NCBI RefSeq assembly: GCF_000425365.1
Contig: NZ_AUDH01000028.1
Location: 1-32,868, forward strand
Reading direction: 5' to 3'
Length of the DNA: 32,868 nt
Source: Rubritepida flocculans DSM 14296
GTDB taxonomy: Bacteria; Pseudomonadota; Alphaproteobacteria; Acetobacterales; Acetobacteraceae
The first letter of the stretch is position 1. Each line of letters starts with the position of its first letter. The notes below the pieces were generated by a model, which searched no databases, was not told the DNA's origin, and worked only from the letters and a program-made list of their open reading frames with translations. The translations under genes and the position numbers were made by a program. Below, piece after piece: positions 26,701 through 32,868 of the stretch.

Positions 26701-26888
26701 TAGCGCTCGATCTCCTCCGCGCTCTGCCCCGGGTTCTGCGTGATGATGACGACCTGCGGCGGCACCGGGTCGGGGTAGGCCTCGATGTTGAGGCGGGTGA
26801 AGCCATAGGCCCCGGCGACGAGGAAGATGGCGAAGAGCAGCAGCACCAGCGCCCGCTGCTGGAGCGAGAAGGCGACGATCTGGCGCAC
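23724..26888 (-). CDS. heavy-metal efflux RND pump, CzcA-like
   Basis: 1054 aa, inner-membrane proton-driven pump of the HME-RND group. It shows the internal duplication of two periplasmic loops and 12 helices. N-terminal landmarks are RLNIEAYPDPVPPQVVIITQNPGQS and the ERYVTIPVELAMAGLP region. Helix 4 carries DFGLLVDATIIMVEN, giving Asp395, Asp401 and Glu408, the acidic triad of proton relay in CzcA. The periplasmic strand reads NLWVRATMPGTI rather than the CusA methionine-rich form, arguing against Cu/Ag. An acidic/histidine patch GHEHDEDV occurs at about residue 275. Ni, Co, Zn or Cd export is likely, but which one is not decidable. The GTG start lies 9 bp after the adaptor stop. Confidence 0.94.
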   Translation of the reverse strand: MRQIVAFSLQQRALVLLLFAIFLVAGAYGFTRLNIEAYPDPVPPQVVIITQNPGQSAEEIERYVTIPVELAMAGLPNLNSIRSTSLFGLSDVRVQFTFAYTYEQALQQVLNRLATLRDLPEGANPAISPLSPIGEIMRYRLRGPPGFSPDDLKTLQEWVLERRLRRIPGVVDVTSFGGRSKAYTVVVDLPRMNAHGLSLPEVIAAVRAGNVTVGAGTINIGPQSAVVQGVGLIRSIEDIQNIVLAADAGGVPVLLSDVARVEVGALPRLGIAGHEHDEDVLLATVLMRCGEQTMPTIRAVQQEVARINAGGVLPPGVRLEVIYDREDLVKITTKMVVKNIILGVVLILVMQWLFLGDLRGAIVVAATIPFAFFFAVLLMLARGESGNLLSVGALDFGLLVDATIIMVENIYRHIAMARRNPAAYQAGRRASGGLTGISLIVLKAGGEVGKPIAFALLIVIVAFIPLFTMGGIEGRIFGPMAKTYAYAIAGSLIAAFTVVPALSSVLLSEHSRERDTALMRALRAGFTRLYALGMRVRALTLAIGGGLCVAALYILTLLGAEFLPTLEEGNLWVRATMPGTISLEEGHATVQAIRAALMEFPEAITVTSQQGRPDDGTDPAGFFNTEFFVPLRPPAEWRTGRTRNELVARINERLQERFVGIQFSYAQMISDNVQEAASGVKGENAIKVFGPDLEVLTRKAEQIRVLLTQVRGLTDIAVFPTLGQPTVSITIDRARAARFGLPVEAINDVVQAAIGGREAGRLYETGGDRNFPIVVRLAAPFRDNLEAIGRIPVGGPRGATLADVARIELVSGTAYVYREDGSRYVPIRFSVRGRDPASAVQEAQALVEREMQLMPGYRLDWVGEFRNLKEAVARLVMVVPVALFIICVLLYVQFGNLRETFLVMAMVPCSLVGGILALAAAGLNFSVPAAIGFLALFGITVMEGIILLSHFNHLRHDGMSWRAALDQSGQDRLRPVFMTCFASFFGLLPMALATGIGADVTKPLALVVVGGIGLVPVFILVVFPALIDRFGRPSDLAQQEAALAARRARAGLSA

Positions 26889-26897
26889 GGTGGGGCG

Positions 26898-28190
26898 CTA
26901 TTCGATGCGCGAGGCGCGGTCGATGAACAGGGCGCCGCCGGTGACCAGCCGCTCGCCGGCCGCGAGCCCGCTGCGCGCCTCGATCATGCCGTCCTGCCGC
27001 AGCCCCGTCTCGATCTGGCGCAGCTCGAAGCGGTTGCCGGGCAGCGCGACCCAGACATGCGCCTCCGCCCCGCGGAAGATGGCGGCCGAGACGGGCACGG
27101 CCGGCGCCTCGCGCGGCTCGCCCACCTGGATGCGGAAGGTGGCGAACATCTCGGGCCGCAGCAGCCCCTCGGGATCCTGCACCTCGGCCATCACGGTGAG
27201 GCGGCGCGTCAGCGGATCGAGCCCGGCGGCGGTGCGCACCAGCCGCGCCTCGAAGACGCGGCCGGGCAGCGCGCCCAGCTCCACCTGCACCGGCTGGCCC
27301 ACGCGGATCAGCGGCGCGTCGAGCTCGCGCACCTGCGCCACGAGCCAGACGGTGGAGAGATCGGCGATGGTGAAGACCGGCTCGCCCTGGCCCGCCTGCA
27401 GCCACTGCCCCGGGCCCACCCGGCGCTGGACCACGGTGCCCGAGAGCGGCGCGGTGACGGTGATGAGGCCGCTGACCTGCCGGCTCTCCTCGATGCGCGC
27501 GATCTCGGCGGGGCTGCGGCCCAGCACGCGCAGCCTGTCCCGCGCGGCGTCGAGCTGCGCGGCGGCGGTGCGGGCCTCGGCCTCGGCGGCGAGCGCGGCG
27601 GCGCGCGCCTGCTCCAGATCGCGCTGCGAGGCGGCGCGGGCGGCGAGCAGCGAGGCCTGCCGCGCCTCCTCCCGCCGCGCCTGCTCCAGCGCGCCGCGCG
27701 TCTTCTGCACATTGTCCAGCGCGGACAGCAGCTCGTTCGCCGCGGCGGTGACCTCCTGCGTCTCGATCTCGTAGAGCGGCGCGCCAGCTTCCACGCGGTC
27801 CCCGACCCTGGCGAAGGCGCGGGTGACGCGGCCGGTGTAGGGGGCGAACATGGGCGTGGCGCGGTCGTCGTTCACCGCGATGCGGCCCTCGGCCACGCGC
27901 TCGGGCCGGAAGGCGAGGGTCCGCACCGGCTCGATGCGCAGTGCGCGCATCTCGGCGTCGTTCAGGCGGAACTCGCCGGGGGCGCGGGCGGCGGCGGCGG
28001 CGGAGGCGGGCTGGGGCGCCTCCTCGCGGCCGAGCATGAACCAGGCGCCCAGCCCCGCCGCGACGGCGAGGCCGAGCAGCCAGGGCCAGCGCGCCGGCCG
28101 CGGCGGCGAGGCGACCGCGGAGTCCTGCGGGCGGCTCAGCGCCTCCTCGGCTCTTTGGTCGGCGCGCGGCGGCTGTTCGATGACGGTCAT
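26898..28190 (-). CDS. heavy-metal efflux periplasmic adaptor, CzcB/CusB family
   Basis: 430 aa from the ATG at 28190, chosen over a GTG at 28238 whose ribosome site would sit too close. An N-terminal anchor helix (WPWLLGLAVAAGLGAWFML) is followed by the RIAVNDDRATPMFAPYTGRVTRAFARVGDRVEAGAPLYEI barrel-sandwich half (split here by the coiled coil ~140-230). The second half is ITVTAPLSGTVVQRRVGPGQWLQAGQ, then the beta-barrel and the membrane-proximal domain ending with GLAAGERLVTGG. No metal-binding methionine-rich N-terminus as in CusB is visible, again favouring a divalent-metal system. It is the first gene of the three-gene operon. Confidence 0.92.
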   Translation of the reverse strand: MTVIEQPPRADQRAEEALSRPQDSAVASPPRPARWPWLLGLAVAAGLGAWFMLGREEAPQPASAAAAARAPGEFRLNDAEMRALRIEPVRTLAFRPERVAEGRIAVNDDRATPMFAPYTGRVTRAFARVGDRVEAGAPLYEIETQEVTAAANELLSALDNVQKTRGALEQARREEARQASLLAARAASQRDLEQARAAALAAEAEARTAAAQLDAARDRLRVLGRSPAEIARIEESRQVSGLITVTAPLSGTVVQRRVGPGQWLQAGQGEPVFTIADLSTVWLVAQVRELDAPLIRVGQPVQVELGALPGRVFEARLVRTAAGLDPLTRRLTVMAEVQDPEGLLRPEMFATFRIQVGEPREAPAVPVSAAIFRGAEAHVWVALPGNRFELRQIETGLRQDGMIEARSGLAAGERLVTGGALFIDRASRIE

Positions 28191-28377
28191 GACGGCCCCG
28201 GACCTTTCCTGCCTGGCGGGCCCCTTGCTCCCCGCCACACTCCGTTACGCTTAACCCAAGCTGAACGGGATGGCCAGGGGAATTTCGTGAGGAATACGTT
28301 CATCCCGCCGCCATGTAGAAAAATGCGGGACTCGGGCCGTTTCGCGGCGGCGGCGCGCTGTTTCGGGGGCGCCGCTC

Positions 28378-28430
28378 ATACCAGCGGCCGCTGATTTCGA
28401 CTCCTGAGGAGCCGGTGCGGCCGCTGGTAT
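28378..28430. repeat. 14-bp perfect inverted repeat, REP-like
   Basis: ATACCAGCGGCCGC (28378-28391) and GCGGCCGCTGGTAT (28417-28430) are perfect arms around 25 nt. The loop itself contains CTCC-TGA-GGAG, giving a nested hairpin. Such long stems do not arise by chance in 53 bp. It may be a dispersed palindromic (REP-like) element or a leader structure of the metal-efflux operon. Confidence 0.7.
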
Positions 28431-28442
28431 GCCTTTATCTTG

Positions 28443-28472
28443 GCGCGCAGCCGCCACACCAACCCTGCGCGC
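28443..28472. repeat. 8-bp inverted repeat
   Basis: GCGCGCAG (28443-28450) and CTGCGCGC (28465-28472) form an 8-bp stem with a 14-nt loop. It touches the next repeat directly and lies 12 bp from the previous one. Confidence 0.5.
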
Positions 28473-28503
28473 GATACGGGCGGCATGTGATGCCGCCCGT
28501 ATC
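28473..28503 (-). terminator. 14-bp stem hairpin at the M23 peptidase stop codon
   Basis: GATACGGGCGGCAT (28473-28486) and ATGCCGCCCGTATC (28490-28503) form a perfect 14-bp stem with a 3-nt loop. On the minus strand the stem starts inside the TGA stop of the M23 gene. Position and strength fit transcription termination or 3'-end protection of the xseA-peptidase mRNA, although no T-run follows. Confidence 0.65.
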
Positions 28504-29284
28504 ACCCCTCCAGCAGCGGCTGGGGGTCGAGCCAGGTGCGGAACCAGGAGAGGCTGAAATGCAGGTGCGGGCCGGTGACGCGGCCGGTGGCGCCCATCTC
28601 CGCGATCACCGCGCCCTGCGCCACCTCCTGCCCCTCGCGCGCCAGGATGCGCGAGAGATGGGCGTAGAGCGTGTTCACCCCATGCCCGTGGTCGAGCACC
28701 AGAAGCTTGCCGAAGAACACGAACTCGGCGGCCAGCGTCACGCGGCCGGGCAGGGCGGCGGCGATGGGCGTGCCCACGGGGCCCGCGATGTCCAGCCCGT
28801 AATGGGGCTGGCGCGGCTCGCCGTTCAGCACGCGCTGGCTGCCGAAGACGCCGCTGATGCGCCCGCGCGCGGGCCAGAGCAGCGGCGCGGCGAAATGCGT
28901 GGCCGCGCTGTCGATGGCGCGCACGGCCGAGAGCCGCTCGCGCTCGGCGCGGATGCGCGCGAGGGTGGCGGCATCCGGCGTCACCTGCGCGGGGGGCAGG
29001 CCGGTGATGTGCTGCACCTCCCAGCTTCGGCGCGCCACCTCGATCGCGCGCGGCGCGCCGTCCACCGAGAGGCTGGCGCGCGGCCCATGGTCCCGCCCGA
29101 AGCCGAAGACGAAGAGCCCGCCGGGCGAGACGCGCAGCGCCGCCCCGTCCAGGGCGAGGCGCCGCCCCGCCGCGCCCTCGCCGCGCAGCAGCCCGCCCTG
29201 CTCGGCCCGCCCCCGCCAGGAGAGGGCGCGCGCCGGGGCGGCGAGCAGCAGCGCAGGCAGGGCCAGCGCCGCGCGGCGGATCAC
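28502..29284 (-). CDS. M23-family (LytM-type) peptidase
   Basis: 260 aa with an N-terminal signal peptide ([15 protein letters not shown]). The C-terminal LytM domain (~130-255) has zinc ligands His161 and Asp165 (HYGLD) and His242 (HLH), plus catalytic His209 (YAHL). So it should be an active peptidoglycan endopeptidase, cutting peptide cross-links in the periplasm. The N-terminal ~110 residues match no domain I recognise but resemble the IgG-like region of related alphaproteobacterial enzymes. The GTG start overlaps the xseA stop (GTGA). Confidence 0.9.
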   Translation of the reverse strand: MIRRAALALPALLLAAPARALSWRGRAEQGGLLRGEGAAGRRLALDGAALRVSPGGLFVFGFGRDHGPRASLSVDGAPRAIEVARRSWEVQHITGLPPAQVTPDAATLARIRAERERLSAVRAIDSAATHFAAPLLWPARGRISGVFGSQRVLNGEPRQPHYGLDIAGPVGTPIAAALPGRVTLAAEFVFFGKLLVLDHGHGVNTLYAHLSRILAREGQEVAQGAVIAEMGATGRVTGPHLHFSLSWFRTWLDPQPLLEG

Positions 29285-30732
29285 AGCAGCGCGCCCTGCT
29301 CGGGCCCCGGGCGGCGGCGTTTGGGCGTCCGCGCCTCGCCCTCGGCGGTGGCGCGGCGCTGGCCGTCCTGGAAGGTGAGGCGCAGCGCCTGGCCGGGCGT
29401 CACATCCGCCGCGCGGGCGATGGCCGCGCCCGTCTCGTCCTGCACCAGGGCGAAGCCGCGCGCGAGCACGGCATGCACGCTCACCGCCTCCAGCCGCGCG
29501 GAGAGCCCGGCGAGCTGGGCGCGGCGCTCGCGCAGCAGCGCCTGCACCGGGGCGGGGGAGAGGCGCGCCAGCGCCGGGGCGGCGGCGCGGCGCTGCTGGC
29601 CCCGCGCCCAGGCGGCCTCCAGCCGCTGCACAAGCTGGGCGAGCCCGGCGCGCGCCGCCGCCAGCGCCTCGCGCGGGTGGCGCAGCCCCGCCGCGGCGGC
29701 CACGAGCGCGGCGCGCTTGGCCGCGAGCATCTGCGGCAGCGCGCCGGCGAGGCGCTCCGCCCGGTCCTCCAGCCGCTGCCGCGCCTGGGCGACCAGCGCC
29801 GGCGCGTCGGGCAGGCCGCGCTCGGCCCGGCTCAGCGCCAGATGCGCCGCGCGCAGCCGCGCCAGCATGGACTGATCGAGCCGCGCGGCCTTCTGCGCGA
29901 GGTCGGCCAGCAGATCGGCCCGGGCCGGCACGGCCATCTCGGCCGCGGCGGTGGGGGTGGGGGCGCGGCGGTCGGCCGCGAAGTCGATCAGCGTGGTGTC
30001 CGTCTCATGGCCCACGGCGCTGATCAGCGGGATGCTGCAGGCGGCGGCCGCGCGCACCACCGCCTCCTCGTTGAAGGCCATCAGATCCTCGAGCGAGCCG
30101 CCGCCGCGCGCGACGATCAGCACATCCGGCCGCGGCACGGGCCCGCCGGGCGGCAGTTCCGAGAAGCCGCGGATGGCGCGGGCGATCTGCTCCGCCGCGC
30201 CCTCGCCCTGCACGGCCACGGGCCAGAGGATGAGCTCGCGCGGGAAGCGCCGGGCGAGGGTGGTGCGGATGTCCTGGATCACCGCCCCGCGCTCGGAGGT
30301 GACGACGCCGATGACGCGCGGCAGCAGCGGCAGGGGGCGCTTGCGCGCGAACAGCCCCTCGGCCAGCAGCCGCTTGCGCAGCGCCTCGATCCGCGCGAGC
30401 AGCGCGCCCTCGCCCGCATATTCCAGCCGCTCGATGACGAGCTGGTATTTCGAGCGGTCGGCGTAGGTGGAGAGGCGGCCGGTGGCGATCACCTCCACCC
30501 CGTTCTCGGGCTTGAGGCCGAGTCGCGGCACGGCGCTCTTCCACACCACCGCCTCGATCTTGGCCGCCTCGTCCTTCAGCGAGAGGTAGATGTGGCCCGA
30601 GGGGTAGGGCTTGAGCTCGGTGATCTCGCCGCGCACGCGGATGCGCGCGAAGGCGCCCTCGAGCGTGCGCTTGATGGCGCCGGCGAGTTCGCCGACACCG
30701 TATTCGGGGATGTTGGCGCCCGGCGCGTCCAT
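29281..30732 (-). CDS. xseA: exodeoxyribonuclease VII large subunit
   Basis: 483 aa from ATG 30732; a GTG five codons upstream is possible but its ribosome site is poor. An N-terminal OB-fold (about 10-105; [23 protein letters not shown] in two parts) binds single-stranded DNA. The catalytic domain includes [33 protein letters not shown] and [28 protein letters not shown]. An alanine/arginine-rich coiled coil and a C-terminal [13 protein letters not shown] segment follow. With XseB it degrades single-stranded DNA to oligonucleotides. Length fits the family (about 450-530 aa). It is divergent from purD, a pairing usual in this group. Confidence 0.95.
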   Translation of the reverse strand: MDAPGANIPEYGVGELAGAIKRTLEGAFARIRVRGEITELKPYPSGHIYLSLKDEAAKIEAVVWKSAVPRLGLKPENGVEVIATGRLSTYADRSKYQLVIERLEYAGEGALLARIEALRKRLLAEGLFARKRPLPLLPRVIGVVTSERGAVIQDIRTTLARRFPRELILWPVAVQGEGAAEQIARAIRGFSELPPGGPVPRPDVLIVARGGGSLEDLMAFNEEAVVRAAAACSIPLISAVGHETDTTLIDFAADRRAPTPTAAAEMAVPARADLLADLAQKAARLDQSMLARLRAAHLALSRAERGLPDAPALVAQARQRLEDRAERLAGALPQMLAAKRAALVAAAAGLRHPREALAAARAGLAQLVQRLEAAWARGQQRRAAAPALARLSPAPVQALLRERRAQLAGLSARLEAVSVHAVLARGFALVQDETGAAIARAADVTPGQALRLTFQDGQRRATAEGEARTPKRRRPGPEQGALL

Positions 30733-30776
30733 CCCCCTTCCATACACCAGCTTTCAGCGTTTCGGAGGCGTGCCCC

Positions 30777-32075
30777 ATGAAGGTTCTCGTTGTCGGCTCC
30801 GGGGGGCGCGAACATGCCCTGTGCTGGGCGCTGGCCGCCTCGCCCCTGCTCGCGAAGCTCTGGTGCGCGCCGGGCAACCCCGGCATCGCCGAGGTGGCGG
30901 AGTGCGTGCCCATCGGCGCGCTCGACATCCCGGCCCTTGTGGCCTTCGCCCGCGCCCAGGGGGTGGATCTGGTGGTGGTCGGCCCCGAGGCGCCGCTGAC
31001 GGCCGGGCTCGCCGACGCCTGCGCCGAGGCCTGCATCCGCTGCTTCGGCCCGCGCGCGGCGGCGGCGCGGCTGGAGGGCAGCAAGGCCTTCTTCAAGGAG
31101 GTGGCGCTGGCCGCCGGCGCCCCCACCGCCGCCCATGCCGTCTTCGAGGAGGCGGAGGCCGCGCGCGCCCATATCCGCGCGCGCGGCGCGCCCATCGTGG
31201 TGAAGGCCGATGGGCTGGCCGCCGGCAAGGGCGTGGTGGTGGCGATGAGCGAGGCCGAGGCGCTCGAGGCCGTCACCGCCATGCTCGAGGGCGGGCTGCA
31301 TGGCGCGGCCGGCCGCCGCGTGGTGATCGAGGAGTATCTGGCGGGCGAGGAGATCAGCTTCTTCGCCCTGTGCGACGGCACGACGGCCATCCCCCTCGGC
31401 GCCGCGCAGGACCACAAGCGCGCCTTCGACGGCGACCGCGGCCCCAACACCGGCGGCATGGGCGCCTATTCCCCCCCGCCCGCCTGGACGCCCGCCCTGG
31501 AGGCGCAGGTGATGGAGAGCTGCATCCGCCCCGTGCTGGCCGAGATGGCGCGGCGCGGCGCGCCCTTCACCGGCGTGCTCTTCGCCGGGCTGATGCTGAC
31601 CGAGGCGGGGCCCAGGCTGCTCGAGTTCAACGTCCGCTTCGGCGACCCCGAATGCCAGGCGCTGATGCTGCGCCTGCGCTCGGACCTGCTGCCCGCGCTG
31701 GTCGCCGCCACGCAAGGGGAGCTTGCGATGTTCGACCTGCGCTGGGAGCGCCTGGCCTCCATCCTCGTGGTGATGGCGGCGGAGGGCTATCCGGAGGCCC
31801 CGCGCACGGGCAGCGAGATCAAGGGGCTGGAGGCGGCGGCCCAGGTGCCGGACGTGACGATCTTCCACGCCGGCACGGCGCGGCGCGAGGACGGGGCGCT
31901 GGTGGCCGCGGGCGGGCGGGTGCTGGGCATCGGCGCGGTGGGGGCGACGCTGGCCGAGGCCCGCGCCGCCGCCTATGCGGCGGTGGACCGGATCGACTGG
32001 CCCGGCGGCTTCTGCCGGCGCGACATCGGCTGGCGCGCGCTCAATACGATGCGCCGCTTGCCCAAAGGGCAATGA
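30777..32075 (+). CDS. purD: phosphoribosylamine-glycine ligase
   Basis: 432 aa. It joins phosphoribosylamine and glycine using ATP, the second step of purine synthesis; its glycine could come from the GlyA reaction encoded in this window. Landmarks: [17 protein letters not shown] at the N-terminus, [15 protein letters not shown], the ATP-grasp region [32 protein letters not shown] and [21 protein letters not shown] lies 8 bp before the ATG. Length matches the family (about 425-435 aa). A 44-bp gap separates it from xseA. Confidence 0.97.
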   Translation: MKVLVVGSGGREHALCWALAASPLLAKLWCAPGNPGIAEVAECVPIGALDIPALVAFARAQGVDLVVVGPEAPLTAGLADACAEACIRCFGPRAAAARLEGSKAFFKEVALAAGAPTAAHAVFEEAEAARAHIRARGAPIVVKADGLAAGKGVVVAMSEAEALEAVTAMLEGGLHGAAGRRVVIEEYLAGEEISFFALCDGTTAIPLGAAQDHKRAFDGDRGPNTGGMGAYSPPPAWTPALEAQVMESCIRPVLAEMARRGAPFTGVLFAGLMLTEAGPRLLEFNVRFGDPECQALMLRLRSDLLPALVAATQGELAMFDLRWERLASILVVMAAEGYPEAPRTGSEIKGLEAAAQVPDVTIFHAGTARREDGALVAAGGRVLGIGAVGATLAEARAAAYAAVDRIDWPGGFCRRDIGWRALNTMRRLPKGQ

Positions 32076-32462
32076 CCATGTTTCCGTTCCCTCCACAGGC
32101 GGGGGCAACGGCGACTTGTCTTCGGCCTCCTCTTACGGCGCGCGGGTAAATGACTTGAGCGAGACGCCAGATATAAACTTTGAATTCCGGCGACGCTCCG
32201 GGCGCGCAACATGCTGGCGCGGCAACCTAGTGACCCGTTTTAGAGCGCCGGAAGCACACTGTTACAGCGTTTTGTGCCGCAGGCTCTTCGTCTAACTCTC
32301 CGATACAGCAAGAAAAGGACGGCATTTCGTGGTCTTCAACAAAAAAAATGAGTCACATCACTTTATCGGAGGAGCTTTTAATTCGGTGCAGTTCTTTATA
32401 TTAATGCAAAATATATAAATATCCTATTTTAAATCAGAAATTTGATAAAAAGGGAGAGCAAA
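32076..32462. other. 387-bp intergenic region turning AT-rich
   Basis: The first ~250 bp are GC-moderate with no recognised gene; I see no strong terminator after purD. From about 32330 the DNA becomes strongly AT-rich, unlike everything else in the window, and leads into a short secreted-protein gene. A weak promoter-like pair TTCTTT (32392-32397) and TATAAA (32414-32419), 16 bp apart, could drive that gene. A 29-codon GTG open frame (32329-32418) preceded by AAGGA is not supported as a gene. Confidence 0.5.
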
Positions 32463-32582
32463 ATGAGGAAAATTATATTCACATTATTGATATTTTTTTT
32501 GATTAGTCAGCAAGCTTTTTCGCAATCTAGAGCCATTTCACATCGACCGGAATCGCGATCGGGGATTCCGGCACGGCGCTGA
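32463..32582 (+). pseudogene. truncated secreted-protein gene, interrupted by an IS630-family element
   Basis: An ATG with AGGGAG 6 bp upstream opens a frame reading MRKIIFTLLIFFLISQQAF, a textbook Sec signal peptide (positive n-region, long hydrophobic core), with a likely cleavage at AFS-Q. The first 22 codons are AT-rich (ATA, TTA, AGG, TTT), foreign to this genome. At codon 23 the frame enters the IS630 end and stops 17 codons later (TGA 32580-32582) inside the element. The mature protein is lost from view and its function is unknown; its remainder may lie beyond the element, outside the window. Confidence 0.6.
32547..32571. repeat. interrupted palindrome inside the IS630 left end
   Basis: CCGGAATC (32547-32554) and GATTCCGG (32564-32571) are perfect 8-bp inverted arms around 9 nt. 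It lies 18 bp inside the inferred element edge and may be a transposase binding site or a subterminal repeat. Confidence 0.5.
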
Positions 32583-32624
32583 TGTGTGATTCATCGGTCT
32601 CCGGAGCTGAAACCGGAGGCAGCG

Positions 32625-32868
32625 ATGACATGGCGATCTGGCCAGGCATATTCGCAGGATCTGCGTGAGCGCGTGTTGGCGGCGGTGGACGGTGGACTGC
32701 GCGTGCGCGAGGTGGCGCCGCTGTTCCGGGTGAGCATCTCCTACATCTACAAGGCGCTGGCGCGCCGTGCGGCGACGGGGGCGACCACCGCTTCGGCGCG
32801 TGGTGGCGCGCGGCGCAAGGCGGTGCTGGCCGGGCATGAGGCGGCGCTGCTGGCGCATCTGCGCGCCA
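32625..32868 (+). CDS. IS630-family transposase, N-terminal part
   Basis: The frame starts at ATG 32625 with GGAGG about 6 bp upstream and is cut by the window end after 81 codons. It reads TWRSGQAYSQDLRERVLAAV, then a winged-helix-like segment REVAPLFRVSISYIYKALAR followed by a basic RRAATGATT and ARGGARRKAVL, matching the N-terminal HTH_29-type DNA-binding part of IS630 transposases. The DDE catalytic domain would lie beyond the window. Confidence 0.85.
   Translation, partial: MTWRSGQAYSQDLRERVLAAVDGGLRVREVAPLFRVSISYIYKALARRAATGATTASARGGARRKAVLAGHEAALLAHLRA

Larger units (their letters stand above)
28191..28501. other. 311-bp intergenic region with three consecutive inverted repeats
   Basis: This stretch separates the metal-efflux operon (leftward) from the M23 peptidase gene (also leftward), and must hold the efflux operon promoter. 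I see no confident -35/-10 pair on the minus strand. The right half holds three inverted repeats, listed separately. Short open frames here lack ribosome sites and look spurious. The left 180 bp contains no clear operator or riboswitch that I can recognise. Confidence 0.5.
32530..32868 (+). mobile_element. IS630-family element, 5' end (cut by window edge)
   Basis: IS630 elements insert at TA dinucleotides. Here a TA (32528-32529) directly precedes GAGCCATTTCACATCGACC, after which base composition returns to high GC. An interrupted palindrome CCGGAATC-N9-GATTCCGG (32547-32571) lies inside the end, and the transposase gene begins at 32625. The right end and full inverted repeat lie outside the window, so the left boundary is inferred. 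Confidence 0.7.

Noticed and set aside
24021-28394. Plus-strand open frame of about 1457 codons opposite the metal-efflux operon
   Set aside because: It is antisense to three clear efflux genes and is His/Arg/Gln-rich low-complexity; such frames arise from codon bias in very GC-rich DNA.
28251-28505. 84-codon minus-strand open frame upstream of the metal-efflux adaptor
   Set aside because: It spans the three inverted repeats, has no convincing ribosome site and no recognisable domain.
32058-32072. TTGCCC-AAA-GGGCAA inverted repeat as a purD terminator
   Set aside because: It lies inside the last purD codons, has only a 6-bp stem and no T-run follows.
32329-32418. 29-codon GTG open frame in the AT-rich island
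   Set aside because: An AAGGA precedes it, but its length, unusual start and lack of any recognisable feature give too little support.

Overview
This window reads as chromosomal DNA of a very high-GC (clearly above 70%, estimated by eye) alphaproteobacterium. The gene order rpiB-glyA-nrdR-ribD-ribE-ribBA-ribH-nusB-thiL, the Pha/Mrp antiporter layout and the protein sequences fit Rhodospirillales, most likely Acetobacteraceae/Roseomonas-like; that placement is inference. The window carries transposon sequence at both edges: the 3' part of an IS110-family transposase (1-~306, + strand) and the 5' end of an IS630-family element (from about 32530, + strand).

Left half (307-17109, all minus strand). 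Read in the direction of transcription, the order is a 2-dehydropantoate 2-reductase-like protein, a secreted dienelactone-hydrolase-like enzyme, rpiB, glyA, nrdR, ribD, ribE, ribBA, ribH, nusB, thiL, an MFS transporter, and the seven-subunit Mrp/Pha-type cation/proton antiporter mnhA-B-C-D-E-F-G. From nrdR to the MFS gene every junction is an overlap (ATGA, GTGA or TGATG) or a gap of 1-2 bp, so these genes look like one transcript. The only gap before the antiporter genes is 125 bp, and it holds two 16-bp dyads 31 bp apart that could be an operator. The riboflavin genes are complete except for GTP cyclohydrolase II: the C-terminal half of RibBA has no cysteines and so cannot form the zinc site. 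The last antiporter subunit, MnhG, is fused to about 300 extra residues resembling universal stress protein, and this gene ends exactly where the IS110 fragment begins.

Middle (17172-22344). On the plus strand lies a MacA/MacB-type ABC efflux set (adaptor, ATPase, permease). Its adaptor carries an unusual insertion with two LTPxQ motifs like those of Spy/CpxP periplasmic proteins. Next come a minus-strand aldo/keto reductase and, divergent from it, a small secreted protein of unknown function.

Right part (22348-28190, minus strand) is a tripartite heavy-metal efflux operon (adaptor, HME-RND pump, TolC-like outer-membrane channel) whose pump is of CzcA-like rather than Cu/Ag type. Upstream of it lie three consecutive inverted repeats within 126 bp, the last overlapping the stop codon of the neighbouring M23 peptidase gene. 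xseA and the M23 peptidase form a minus-strand pair divergent from purD (plus).

After purD the base composition changes sharply. An AT-rich island (about 32330-32529) carries the start of a gene encoding a Sec signal peptide, cut off after 22 codons by the IS630-family element. This is a good candidate for foreign DNA. No tRNA, rRNA or CRISPR array was seen.
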